From assembly GCA_017590115.1 (NCBI GenBank), contig JAGGNK010013558.1:17006574-17070573 (forward strand): DNA of 64,000 bases. The letters are read 5' to 3'. The stretch comes from Montifringilla adamsi. Taxonomy: Eukaryota > Chordata > Aves > Passeriformes > Passeridae. Each line of letters opens with the position of its first letter. The stretch's first letter is position 1. Both the position numbers and the translations under genes were made by a program. The notes below the pieces were generated by a model. That model was not told where the DNA came from, ran no database searches, and saw only the letters and a program-made list of their open reading frames with translations. Shown here piece after piece: positions 48,601 through 60,686 of this stretch.

Positions 48601-51600
48601 GTTTGTTCCACCAGGACAACTGCAAGGACCTGGTGGTGAAAAACACCTAATGCAAAAGGCACAATCAAGGTAATTTTAAATAGCCCCAGTAGTAATGGAC
48701 AGCTATGGGATCAGAGGACTTGGGTCAGGCTGGATGCTGGAGAATCCCTCCTGTTCCTACAGCACTGTGAGCTGCTTGTGCTGAGCCAGGCTCTCGGGGC
48801 TCACATGAGCTCTATTCCCACCCCAGATTATCCTGAGAGGACATCCTGGGAACTGAAGCCCCATGGCATGCATTATTAGTTACTATTAATTATTCATCAG
48901 TTAATGATCAATGCTCCCCCAACGCAATTTCTTAAAGAAAGTAATTAAACTAAGGACTGCTTTGAGATTTTTCAGTTTCAGCAAGAGGCTGCTCATCTCT
49001 CATTCAGTCCTGCCTGAGCATTTTCTAGACATGGAGCTACCCAGCTCTGACATGTGTGATGCTGGCTAACACTGTTTCATCTCTGCACAGTCAGTCACAC
49101 TGGTACTCATTGCCCCTTAAAGGTGTTCTGGGAGATTGGCACCTTAATGCCTTGGCCGTCATTATAAATCTCAAAAGATTATTGAAAAGACTGGGAAATT
49201 ACAGCAGTCCCTGCTAGCAGTACATACTGTGTGCTGTAGGTATTCAAGGGGAAAATCCTCTTCAGACTGATACTACAGAATTTAAATGGTGAATTACTAC
49301 TCCCCATATTTTCAAAAACATGATCCTGGACACTGTAACATCTCAGAGTAACTCAGAGAAAATGAATGCCAATACTTGGACAGGCTTGTCTTTCACTCTT
49401 TCTCCTTTTTCACTTTAAAAACTGAGAGTAAAAAAATCACAATGTAATTTCATTTCCAATCCACTGGTCTTGGTGGAAGGCTTTAACTCTCCATCAAAAA
49501 AAATGCACTTAATGGACCAGGCTTTTAAATAAAATATCAAAAAAAGAGAAGTTACTCTTCCAGTTAATAGGATCACTGGAGGCTGTATTGGAATATGAGA
49601 CAAAAACACTGGCAGAGCATGCTCCACTTCAAACAAAACACTGATCTTTTTCAGTGTTCAGATCAATCTGATCTTTTTGCAGCACATTCTCCTTTACTAC
49701 AGAACCTTCACAATAATTTGTACCAGGGATGTTCCCAGAAACTCCAGTGGAGATGAGCTGTGCAATTTGTTGTGCAAACAAGGAGCAGCCTGAAAGGCAC
49801 AAGCAGGACTTGGTTCCTGGAGCCTGCAGTGCCCAGGGAAAGGACATGGCCAGCTCTGCAATCAGCATCTCTTCTCTTTCCTTGCCCAGTTCCCAACTAG
49901 AGCTGCATCCACTGGGGCTGGCTCCTAGCCCAAGCCTAGGCACAGGCTCAACCTTGTTTTAGTGCCATGATGCAACATTTCCACCTCTGCCCACAGCTGA
50001 AGACATTCCACAGATGTGGGGACAGACAATCACAGAGAAGAAGGGTGGGATTCATCTTATTGAAGCCCTGTTCAGATCCAAGTGTTCCTTGCTGGTAAAA
50101 CCAATTTTGGTCCATTTGATCTCATCTCCTGTAGGGAGGGGTGCTTTGGGATTTAGCTGTTGGCAAGAAATGCTCTGGTTTGCACATCAGTGATCGTGTG
50201 CCAGAGCCACAAACCACAGGGAACCACAACTCAGAGCAGTCCATGGGGCAGGACTTAGGTCTAGGACAGATGCTCTGGCTCCTGGCCATGTCTAGGACCA
50301 CAGAAGCAGGGAATTTGACTACTAAAGCTTGTTGGATCCTCTCCTGTCCCACCCAGCTCTGGTCCATCACCTTCTGGAGAACAACTGATGTGCATTAGTG
50401 AGGCCTGTGGACAACCTTCCAGTGCTGCTGAAGGCCATAAATCACAAAGTTGTTCGGTGGCAGGGAAGGGTCTGTCAGCTCTGATGTGCCACTGCAGTTT
50501 TAAGCTACCACCTCTCCTGCAGAGTATTTTCTCAATCCAACAAGAAAAGTTATTTTCTCCAAGGTAGAAGAAGATTAACTTAGTTCTGACCTTTGTGAAG
50601 AATAACTAAGTTGTCCATAGCTTATCATAAACAGATGTCAGGTCAAGCCATGAATTTGTAATGAATGTTAGAACAAAGGACAGTTTTGCTTCTATATTTA
50701 TAACAGCTTTGAATGCACCTCTCAAATCACAGCTGTCGTTGATTTACTCTTCTTATTATGTAATATGAATTAATCATTAAAAGTGAGGCACATAGAGGAT
50801 TTTGTTGATGTTCCCAATCATTTGGAGCTTGGAAAATATGCCTTCCTGGCACTGGAAGATTGTATTTTTGGAAAAAAAGCCCCAAAACCCAACGTGTTTT
50901 TTGGTGTACTGCAAGGCTGGGGGTTTATCTCTCAGAGAATAAGACCTCCTGTAATCCTGCCAAAACAATTAATTTGCAATTACAAATCCTTGTTACCACC
51001 CACAGTGATGAATGACTGCTGATCTTCAGTGTGAAGCACCTCAATGTCTGGCACAAAGCCAGTATTTTTCTTACAGGAAATTAGATTCTTTTTTTCTCTC
51101 CCTACTGTTAATGTTCCTCCTGGGATGAGAACCCATCTCCAGCATTTCACAGGCTCAGCAAGTTCTGTAAAGGAATTGGCAACTCTTGATGCCCAGGGAG
51201 GGCAGATGGCTATGGGTGATTTTTCAGATGTGCTTTATCACTATTGACACTATTTGGCAACAAGAATGTTGTTTAACATCACACTTCGCCAAGCTGGTCC
51301 TTACTGGGGCTTTCCAGTTTCTGGAGTGCTCAATCTCTCTGAATCCAGTAAAAGTTGTGCCAGGGGGTTATACAAGATGTGAAGTGGTAGAAATAGATTT
51401 TTCCTCTACTTTCTCTGCTAGTTGAAGCCCAGCTTGAAGTGTCACTGATTTGCTTTCTCCTAAGAGCACAAATCTGTGATGGTTCCTACCCAAGACCCAA
51501 AGATTCTGCACAGCCCACCAGGTCAGATCCTGCTCTGCATGACAATGGCATAAACCTGCATTAACTCAAGTGCCTGAATTAATCTGGGTTTACCCTCAGG

Positions 51601-52269
51601 TAAGAGAGACTGATATCTGACCCAGTGTGCTGAGTGAGATCCTTGGCCCGTGGCCAGTGGGTTGTAGGGAAGAATGAAAGACAGTTACCCTGGATTTACA
51701 CTGGGTTATCTGAGATTAATACAGGCCTTAGTATTTACAGAGCACCTACTGTAACTGCAAAGAAAAAAATATGGCAAAGCCAACATGCTACAAGGCCTCT
51801 ATGTGTCTTTCTTCTTCTAAAAAATCTTTTCATTGGGTTAGGTAATATAATAGGTTAATGAGCTAAATTGTTGCCTGAGGGACAGAAGTTTTATATTTAA
51901 ACTTCCACCCACAGAGCTGAAAATGCCCCTTGTGAAAGTCAGAGCTAATGATGGAGCTTGTGTGTCTGGCTTGTAATTCCACCTTTCCTGATACAACACC
52001 AGTGAAATGGAGAATAGTCAAAAAAATGAAACTGGGAGCCCTGAACCAATCTGTGCTATTTGCTCCAAATACAGAACTTTAGTCAGGACAGAATTTGAGG
52101 CATGTGAAATAGAGAAACAATTAAATAAAACTGGAAATAAAGAAAAATCCATAAAAATTTTGTGGAGAATTGCTTCTGTTATATAACCTTGCCTCCTCAA
52201 TTATACCTTAGAAGAGTCCAAAGGGCAACTGGAGGAAAGGAACTCAAAAAATGTAGCCTTGGCCTGTAG

Positions 52270-52600
52270 AGAATTAAAGAATTATTAAGGTTGGTAAAGA
52301 CCTCCAAGGTCAAGTGCAGCCTTTGACCAAACACCACCTTTCCCACCAAACCCTAGCACTGAGTGCCATATCTGCTTCGTTTCTGAGCACTTCCAGGGAT
52401 GGTGACTCCACCACTTCCTTGGAGAGCCTGTTCCAATGCTTAACCACTCTTTCAGTGATGAACATTTTCCTGATATCCAACTTGAACCTCCCTTGTGCTA
52501 TCTCTGGTTGTCTGGGAGAAGAGCCTGACCCTCATCTCAACACAACCTGCTTTGAGGTAGTTGTGGAGAGCAAAAAGTCTCCCCTGGGCCATCTTTTCCT
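52270..52600 (-). mobile_element. CR1 LINE 3'-end fragment, reverse orientation
   Basis: The + strand shows the reverse complement of a CR1 3' end: AAGGTTGGTAAAGACCTCCA, AGGGATGGTGACTCCACCAC, AGCCTGTTCCAATGCTTAAC, then ATATCCAACTTGAACCTCCC and GGTAGTTGTGGAGAGC. It is a typical 5'-truncated avian copy of about 330 bp, with an internal gap relative to the usual sequence. Open frames over it are not functional. Confidence 0.93.
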
Positions 52601-55305
52601 GCCACATTACTGCTGGAGGAGAAGGGGAAAGAGCTGAGGATGGGGGGCAGCCTTGAGTGGCTAAAAAGCAGCCCCTGGTGCTGCTCACCTTCAAGCACAA
52701 GATCTGTGTCACCACCACAACTTGCCAACACCTCCAGCTCCCTGCATCATCTGGGACATGTTTCCAGTGACTCCAATGCCAAGTCCAAGTCCTGCAGCAG
52801 CCCCTTCCAGCACAGCCTGGGGCAGGGAATGGTGTGGAGCTGGGCTGTGTGTCCTGCTCAGCTCCCCAGAGAGCCACACACATAAAGACACACTCTGTTC
52901 TTGCAGGAATGTAATCCTCGATGTCAAGTTTGTCAGCAAAAATATAATTCACCACGAAAGAATGGACTACTGTCTTGCTAAAGCATCAAAAGGCACATTT
53001 TCAGCAGTCTGGGAGTCTGATGCAAGTGTTGGGAAACTGAGCAACCTGTGTTTGTTCCTCTGACCAGCACAACTACAATAAAAATGTAAAAATGCTTCAG
53101 GTGCTAGAACATTTAACAGCTCGGATTTCAAACAAGGAGGAACTATTTCAAAGCAGAACGAGTGTATGAGATGTTTGTTTCTTTAACTGAATGCAAACTG
53201 GATGTGGAATTTCCTCTTGGAAGAAACGACTGAATGGGAGATGGCTTGGACTCCCTTTTGTATATTGCATCATGTATAAAAAAGGATGATATAATGAATT
53301 GCAATTCTGAAGAATTCAGGCAAAAATAAAATAAGGATTTCAGGTTAACACCTTCAGTGGGTCTTGCATTGTGCAATTCATGTTTCTATTAGGTTTGAAG
53401 ACTCTGGGGCCAGGAACAGTTTAGTTATGAAACTTGTATCACTCATGCTGAGTAAAATGCAAAAAATAGTACTTATATCCCTTTAAGATAATGGGTTTAA
53501 AAGAGAAGTGGCAGCAGTGTAGAGAAGCTGCAAGTTTAGTAGCAGTGGTAACAGAGCTTTAGTAACAGAGCAACTCTCTGTCTTTAGAATTCCAGTACAG
53601 TCTGTTAATCTCAAGCACTGGGCTAACAAAGTCAAACTCAGAGCCATTTAAAGTAACTTTACAAACTTGGCCTTATGTGTTTGCAAAGTGAACTAGACAT
53701 ATCAGTTTCTTGTGCAACACTTGAAACATGCTGCAAATATATTAAGAATATACAAACATGACAATTAGTTCCAAATGCTTTCCAAAAGCTACAGGACACA
53801 GCAAGGACCAGCTGCAAATAAACCTGACAGAAAATGGGATAAAATCCCTCTTCTTTCAGGCATGGATAATGGCTACAGAGCTGTTGCTAAGGTCAGTGGA
53901 TGAGGTTTGGCTGGTGGGTGCAGGTCTCAGATCAGCAAGGCCTCATCTCCAGCCCTCACCTCTTCTACATGAGAGCTGAGAACTCAAAATCACAATTTGT
54001 CTGGGGTAGGTGTGGAGGCTTTACTGCTGCTGGGAGCTCCTTATGCACATAGTCTGTGTATTCTACAAATACTGCCACTACTAACACAAAAATAATACTC
54101 TGTCATACCACCCAAACAGCCTGCTCTATTTACAAGTTGTATCTGGACTTGACTTTTTAAATGAGGTTTTCCCTCTCTCTTACACGACTTCCCAGCATCT
54201 TCAAAGAGGATATTGGTTTGGGAAATTAAGGATCAATGGCCAAGTCACCAGGCAAGCTGTTTGCACATAAAGCATCAAGGCCCATTATTTTAATCTGTGA
54301 TAATTACCACTGTTAGTTAAATCATGCTTCCCTGATGGTTCTCAACAATAAGCAACAAATGCGCAACACATTAATTGCACAAAGTTGTTGCTTGTTCTGA
54401 GATCAATTTGTATTAACTGAAAAAGTTTCCATCTTAGTCAGCAAAGCTCTCTCACAGTGACTTTTACTGGGCTGGGAACAAATGTTTTACAGTGGAATTT
54501 TGCCCAGGAAGGATGATTTTTAAAGAGTCCACTATAAGCTAATGGCTACAGACTTTGTGCTTGTCCTTAAAGGAAGAACTGTTTTAAACCAGAGCTGCTA
54601 GCTGATAGCTGTAAAAGCTCCCCTCCTAAGTCCAAGCCCTGTATTAAAGCTTCTGGATCCTCATGATGAAAATCCTTCACTCAGGATTTGTGAAGAACTG
54701 AATTCCACTTTAAACATTTCAGCTATTTGTGTTTCTGGAACAATACATTTTCTTCTAAGAACTGTACCTACCCTTTTCTAGCAATCTCTACCCCTCTACT
54801 CAGAGAATAAGAATCTAATTGTGTGACCTAAGTGTCCGGTCAGAATTAACCAATGTGTCTAGAATTTGAAATGCTCCTTACAAACCAAATCTAAGTCCAA
54901 GAACATCCTGCTGGACTCACACAGGGTGAAATTCCTGGGAAGCAGAGCACTGGCACAAGCTCCCTACAGACAGAAGCAGGCCACATATGCAGCACACAAG
55001 CTTTTGTGCCCTCCTGCACAGGGATGATCCTGATCCTGAGTTAAGAATCACAAATAACAAGTGATTTTGCACTGATCCTGCCCTGCTCACATGCAGACAT
55101 TAAACCCATCAAACAACACTGTTTACTGTGACCCATGTAAGACTGCGGTCCTCCCGCAGTGAGCCAACATCTTTATCAGATTGGAACTGTTCACACAACA
55201 CTGAACTTTAAATCCACGTAATCGGTGAATACACAATTATTTCATATTCCTCCCTATCAAGAGAACCTGGGTCCATTTGCATGCCAAAATGTTTTAGTGT
55301 TCCAC

Positions 55306-55331
55306 AAATAAATAAATAAATAAATAAATAA
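55306..55331. repeat. (AAAT)n microsatellite
   Basis: Six and a half uninterrupted copies of AAAT inside the 12.5-kb ADAMTS17 intron. Confidence 0.95.
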
Positions 55332-56282
55332 TGTTATTTTACCTGTTAACACATGGGGACTGTTTATTTTGGCCAGCTTGCATGGACTCTGAGTGCCAGG
55401 TTATGAATAAAATAATGTTCAATACTGTAAACATCTTGTGACATAAATTCCTGGCTCAGCATAAATACAGACACTCTGTATGTGGCAGGTTCCTCCTGCA
55501 TTCTCCAGCACTGACACCACTAAATTCATGTATCTATGACAGAGTATACACATAACTGCAATTCCTGAAAAAAAAAGCAATCACAGATAAGCCAATTTGC
55601 CCATCCTGGGCCTCTGCTTCACTGGATTTTGCTTGCTGGAGTTTGGGTTTTTGGAAAGCAAAGTGCAACTACTGTATCCCAGTGGTTTCTGCACATGCCG
55701 TACATTCCAGAACAGAAAGTAGGTTTTCTGTTTAAAGAACAGCACAGTTAGAAAGATAAGATAAAACCAAACTGGAATATAATATTGCTGGCAATTTTTA
55801 GTCCTTTATGCACACACAAAGTCAGTAATGTAAAGGATGCTTTCTGAACAACACTGGCAAGGGTTGAGTTTCTCACACTGCCAGGCCTCCTTCCCAAGCA
55901 AAACCTCATATTACTTTAAATCAGAATGCAAATACGGAGCACACTCTGATCTGGTTTAATCCACTGCATTCAGGAATTAATTCCACTGATGTCACTGGAG
56001 AAATGAAGTTCAGACAGGCCTAAGGGAAGGTAAGCTCCAGCCCTGAGGAAGGGACTGAGGTTTTAGCTCTGCCTTTAAACTCAAGCCTTTCTTTCATTCT
56101 GGGTGGTTGGAATGAGTCTAGGACTGGACAATGAGTGTAGATCCCAGACTACCCTGAAAACCACTTAAACCTTTGCTTCCTAAATATTTAAACTGCAAAT
56201 GAATGCAGACAGCAGAGAGGAGCTCAGCACATTGAATATCTTTGCTCTCAGAAAGAAAACACCACGAGCTGTTTGCTGTTAC

Positions 56283-56435
56283 CTTGGACCAGTCTCCTGT
56301 TTTCCACTCGTAGCAGCCTGTGTGATCCTCGCACTCCTCCTCGTCTCTCGGCCTGGTGGCTGCATCACATTTCCCTTGGGAGTTTGTGCACGTCACTGTT
56401 CTTTTCTGAATTCCCCTGCCACAGTCTGATGAGCA
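56283..56435 (-). CDS. ADAMTS17: ADAMTS17 exon: second-to-last TSP1 repeat, with altered O-fucose site
   Basis: The exon is 51 codons in phase 0 at both ends: [40 protein letters not shown], then [11 protein letters not shown]. It forms the body of the fourth TSP1 repeat and supplies the Trp-containing start of the fifth. The acceptor reads TTTTTTGCAG and the donor GTAACA. The family O-fucosylation consensus is CXX(S/T)CXXG; here the fourth position is Asp (CSSDCGRG), so the acceptor hydroxyl is missing, while the repeats before (CSATCEKG) and after (CSSTCGKG) keep it. The cysteine count and spacing are otherwise normal. Confidence 0.96.
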
Positions 56436-59400
56436 CTGCAAAAAACCAGGGGTTTAGTTTTTTGTTACATGGTGCTCAGAAATGATGGCTTTTATGTTGG
56501 TAACACAGCTCAGAGGAAAAGCTGGGGTTATGAACACTGAGGAAAATGATAATCCATAAGGTTTTATTACAATAATCTAAGCCACTCATACATGAGTAAT
56601 CTGGACTGCTTGTGAAATATTTTACTTATGAAAAATGGCAATTCTGAAAATCAACCTCCTTTGAAAAATGTCAGCTGGCTTTTTGCTAAAATATGGTGCC
56701 ACTAAATCTTGTGTTGAAGAACTCCTCATTCATACTGAAGGACACACTGAGACTCACTACACAGAACTGCCACATCCCTTGACGTATCATGGACTATATC
56801 AAGGGTGATAAATGGTGGTGTGAAATGTAATTTTAAATCGCAGCAGCATGAGACCACTGTTATAAACACGTTTCTGCAGTACAGTTTGTGCATATCATGG
56901 CAAAGTCACAATTCTCACACCTTCTCATGTGAAACACACACATCACGTTCACATTTTTATTTGCCATCCCTATCTTAACTCTGGAAAACTCTAACAAACA
57001 TTTACTGAGTGAGCACAAATTATCCACAATGTTTTTGTGCCTGGGCTCTATGGGATTAGCCTCTAAAGAGCAGGGATATCTGGTCATTCATTTGTTATCT
57101 TTGCCAATGGCTGGAAATTCTTGTTTAATGAAGAATTTGTCTTGATTTTCTTGGCTGTATGAGGTGGGAAAAGGACACTGGCACGAACTGAACCCAAATT
57201 TCTGTTTTCAATAACCAGTTTGGTAATAGAGCACCTGCTGTCACAGCCACCTGAGCCCCTGTCACCACCCCTGAGCACAGCCAATGTGCCTGCTCCTCAT
57301 TCTCATGCCACTGCAGTGGTTAAGAGTGAGAAATTGTCTTGCAGAGCCACTGGGGACAGGTGGGTGGAGAAATGATCTATGTACCAGCTGAGATAAAAAC
57401 TAACCTCCTCTGGCATGTCAAGTTCTCCCCTTCGGGGGGCCAGCAGGGAAAAGACAGTTGATTTGACACTGAATAAATAGCGCAGATATGAGATATTCTG
57501 TGAGGTCTTTTGAACGTGTTCCAAGAAGCTTCTCCATCCAGGGGGTCTATGCTGGAAACAAGCATCAGCTTGATATAAATTACATCAAATGGACAAATCT
57601 CAGCATGCCTGTCTAACTGTCTTAAAAACACAATCCAGGCAGTTCTGACCTGCTGGCCTTGTTAAGGACATGAATGACAAGCGTTTATGAGCTGGCAAGC
57701 AAACAGACATGCCTTTAAATACTTCACAGCACTACAAAGTGACTTCTTGAAAATCTGGGAAACCTTCCACTTAATTTACTGTGTGCTGCTCATGGCGTGA
57801 CCCCTTACGGATGTAACATCTTTGTAAGGAGCACAATCTATAGTTCTGCTAAGACAGGGGGGTGAATTCCTCCCAGCTTTGCAGAATTCCACAAAATGCT
57901 TTGCTGGACTGCTCAGAGAGCAAGGCTTGCCAGAGATCCCAGGCTGGAGCTCCCTAAAGGGTACCTTAAAGCCATGAATTTGCCCCAAGTTGGGTAGACT
58001 TTCCCAAATTATGTATCATTTTCCTCAGGCCCCAGGGTGGACTCCTCAGGGTTGCACTCGTTCCCCTCAAACTACAAAGCTCAATATATAAAAATCTTTG
58101 GAATGGTCCAATTTACTCAAAGTAAATCAAGCTGAAGTGGGAGTATTTTTCACAGTAGGAGAAATCTCTAGGTGGGTTTTACAAGCAAGTCTGGGAAAAA
58201 CACCAACTGTTTGTTCTTCCCACAGCTTTTAAGTCATTCACAGATTAATACTGCATATACTTTCCTAGACAAAACAGCATGAGCAAGAAGGTTTCCAACA
58301 GATCTTTGGTGGTCACATATAAATCACCCTCTTTAAGAGATTTTTTTCCTTTCCTCAAGTCATCTGTTTTCATGAAGAAAATTTCTTAATACATAGATTT
58401 TACAGAGTCCACAAATTAACAGATACAGTTTCTGTGTGTCCACTCAAGATCATTAAGTCTTATTTTATTGACAAATTACTTTGTCAGATCCCATGAGGCT
58501 TTGAAAAGGAGCAGCACAACTTTGCAGTTAAGACACAACTCGTTTATCTGAAGGAAATCCATATTTTTTTCCACTCTATTTCTCTAACAGTAGAAACATT
58601 CACCTTCTCCTGACAGCCTCTATTTTTATCATTAAAAATGGGTTGAGCAGTATTTTGTCCAAAACAATCTCAAGTGTTTGGCAATACAAGGGGAACTTAA
58701 TTTTTTCCATGATGAAGATTACATTGGAATTTGCTGTGAAAACACACATTTTTGACCAGGGACCAGACATCAGCGCAGTCAACTGTGTTGCATGAGCAAG
58801 AAATTAAAAAAAATAGATCAGAAAATAGATTTATAAAATTATACAATTTCAGTGATATTTATTCTTCAACATCAGATTAAAATGCTAAGGAATAAAGTGA
58901 TTACAACTTTAGAAAGTCCTAGGTGTGAGAAGAATTCACACAGGCAGAGCATCAAATGTGTCCTGGAGTCAACTGAGCTTCATAACAGCAGAAATGGGCC
59001 AGAATAACAAATTTAAAATCACAAGTGCACAGTTAAAGACCCAACAAAAGTAAATAAATGTATAAAAGGAAAAGTAAACCTGCTATTGAAAAAAATATCT
59101 AAAAATGCTATGTATTTGTAAAGGAGTTACATGGTCATGGATATGGAAGATTTCCACTGTAACTTGACTTACTCTATTCCACAAAAGGGAGACAGAAGTA
59201 CCTGGGATTGTTAACGAAAGACTCAAGTAAAAAATCCACATGTAAACCAGGTAGGAATTGGATCCTAATCTCAGCTATAAACAGTTCAGCTGGTTTAGCT
59301 ATAAGAAATAAAGAGGGCATCATCTGAAAGGGGAATGTCTACGACACACAAAAGACCTACCAGACAACTTACTAAAACCTTGGTGTGCTTGTGCACGTCC

Positions 59401-60481
59401 TTTGTAACAAAAGCACTCAGAAAGAACACGAACCTCATGCAGCAGTGAAGGATCCAGCACCCCACTGAAAGGGAACACTGCTCTCACTTAACCATCACCT
59501 CTCTTGCCAAACTAAGATTTCCTGTCCAGGAGGTGCACAATGAAATCCCATTGTGTTTGTGAGGAGACACTGCTCCTCAGGATCCCTTCTGTCCTAAGCT
59601 TTGTGACTTTTAAGCACACTTCCAACAATAATATCTAGCAAAATCTCTTTGACAATGTTTTAAACAGGAGCTCCCTGTTCCAAATAGAGGTGAATAATGA
59701 GGAATCCTTCCCACAGGAAGGGCTGTTGCTGGACAGCCAGGCTGGAATGAGGCTGGTATGAGCTGGAACCCTGCAGCCAGAGTGAAAGGAGCTCATCACT
59801 CAGGTGAGCCCAGCAAACACAATATCAAAGTGAACATGGGCATCCTGTAAGGACTGTTACTCACAGGGTAAAGACAAAGTTGCCCTGTAGTAGCTGAGTG
59901 CTGGTCATGAACTGCAGGCACACTCCCAGATCACTCTGCTGCTAAACAAAACACAGGGTAACTGTATAGTTCTCCCATTATTTACATCAGAAATGCATTC
60001 ATAACACTTGGGAAAAAATTCTTAACTCTGCAACTACTCTGAGATGCATCTTTTACACAAAACATAACCAGCTTTTTCTTCTTCCTGGAATTACACAAAA
60101 GAAGGCTGGATGGGGCCCAAAGGCTGCCCATTCTCTGTAACATGCAGATGCCTGATAAGTCTGGTATTTCTTCACGCCACATTTAAATGGAGCCAGAAGC
60201 CCTGGGTTACTGCACTTCTGGCCTCAGGTCAGTGAAACATTTTTCCTTCTTGGTCAGAGTTTTCATCCGGAAAGATAGTCACTAGAGCATATCTAAACCC
60301 TGCCTTACTAACCCATCTGGTCTGGAAACCAAACCTGAGCTCCTCACTGCTCATCTCAACAGATGAGAGTCCTGTCCAGCACTCCAGTGCTGTGAGGATG
60401 CTGACCATGAGAACCATGGATTAAGGCCAGTGTATCCAGAGCTCTGAGCAGTCTGGCTCCTTTCTGGAGTGAAGTTCCTAC
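56436..60481 (-). other. ADAMTS17: ADAMTS17 4.0-kb intron
   Basis: Intron from donor GTAGGA to acceptor TTTTGCAG. AT-rich unique sequence with no recognisable repeat family or RNA gene. Open frames within it are short. Confidence 0.88.
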
Positions 60482-60686
60482 CTTGGACCACTCTGATGCT
60501 TCCCAGATGGACAGGCAGTCCCTTCCCTCACAGCTCTGCACCGTGGCTGGTTTGCTGCCCAGGCAGTAGAGGTCCCTGGTGTTGACGTAGGTGCCGTTCT
60601 GCAGCTGATAAACACAAGTGACCTCCCGGTGCTGCACACCCTTCTCACACGTGGCAGAGCAGGGACTCCAGTGGCCAGTCACCCAC
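60482..60686 (-). CDS. ADAMTS17: ADAMTS17 exon: third TSP1 repeat and start of the fourth
   Basis: The exon begins with one nucleotide (G) that completes a codon from the upstream exon outside the window. It then reads [57 protein letters not shown] and [11 protein letters not shown], ending in phase 0. The first TSP1 repeat has the six expected cysteines, an O-fucose site (CSATCEKG) and an N-glycosylation sequon (NGT). The end of the exon supplies the Trp-rich start of the next repeat. Acceptor TTCCCAG, donor GTAGGA. It joins without phase conflict to the 56283-56435 exon. Confidence 0.96.

Larger units (their letters stand above)
43736..56282 (-). other. ADAMTS17: ADAMTS17 12.5-kb intron
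   Basis: This large intron has donor GTAACA and acceptor CCTGCAG. It contains a reverse CR1 fragment (52270-52600), an (AAAT)n run (55306-55331) and diffuse traces that resemble old amniote repeats (about 45490-45610 and 51690-51740). The rest is unique AT-rich sequence. No nested gene is recognised; open frames inside are short or lack domains. Confidence 0.85.
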
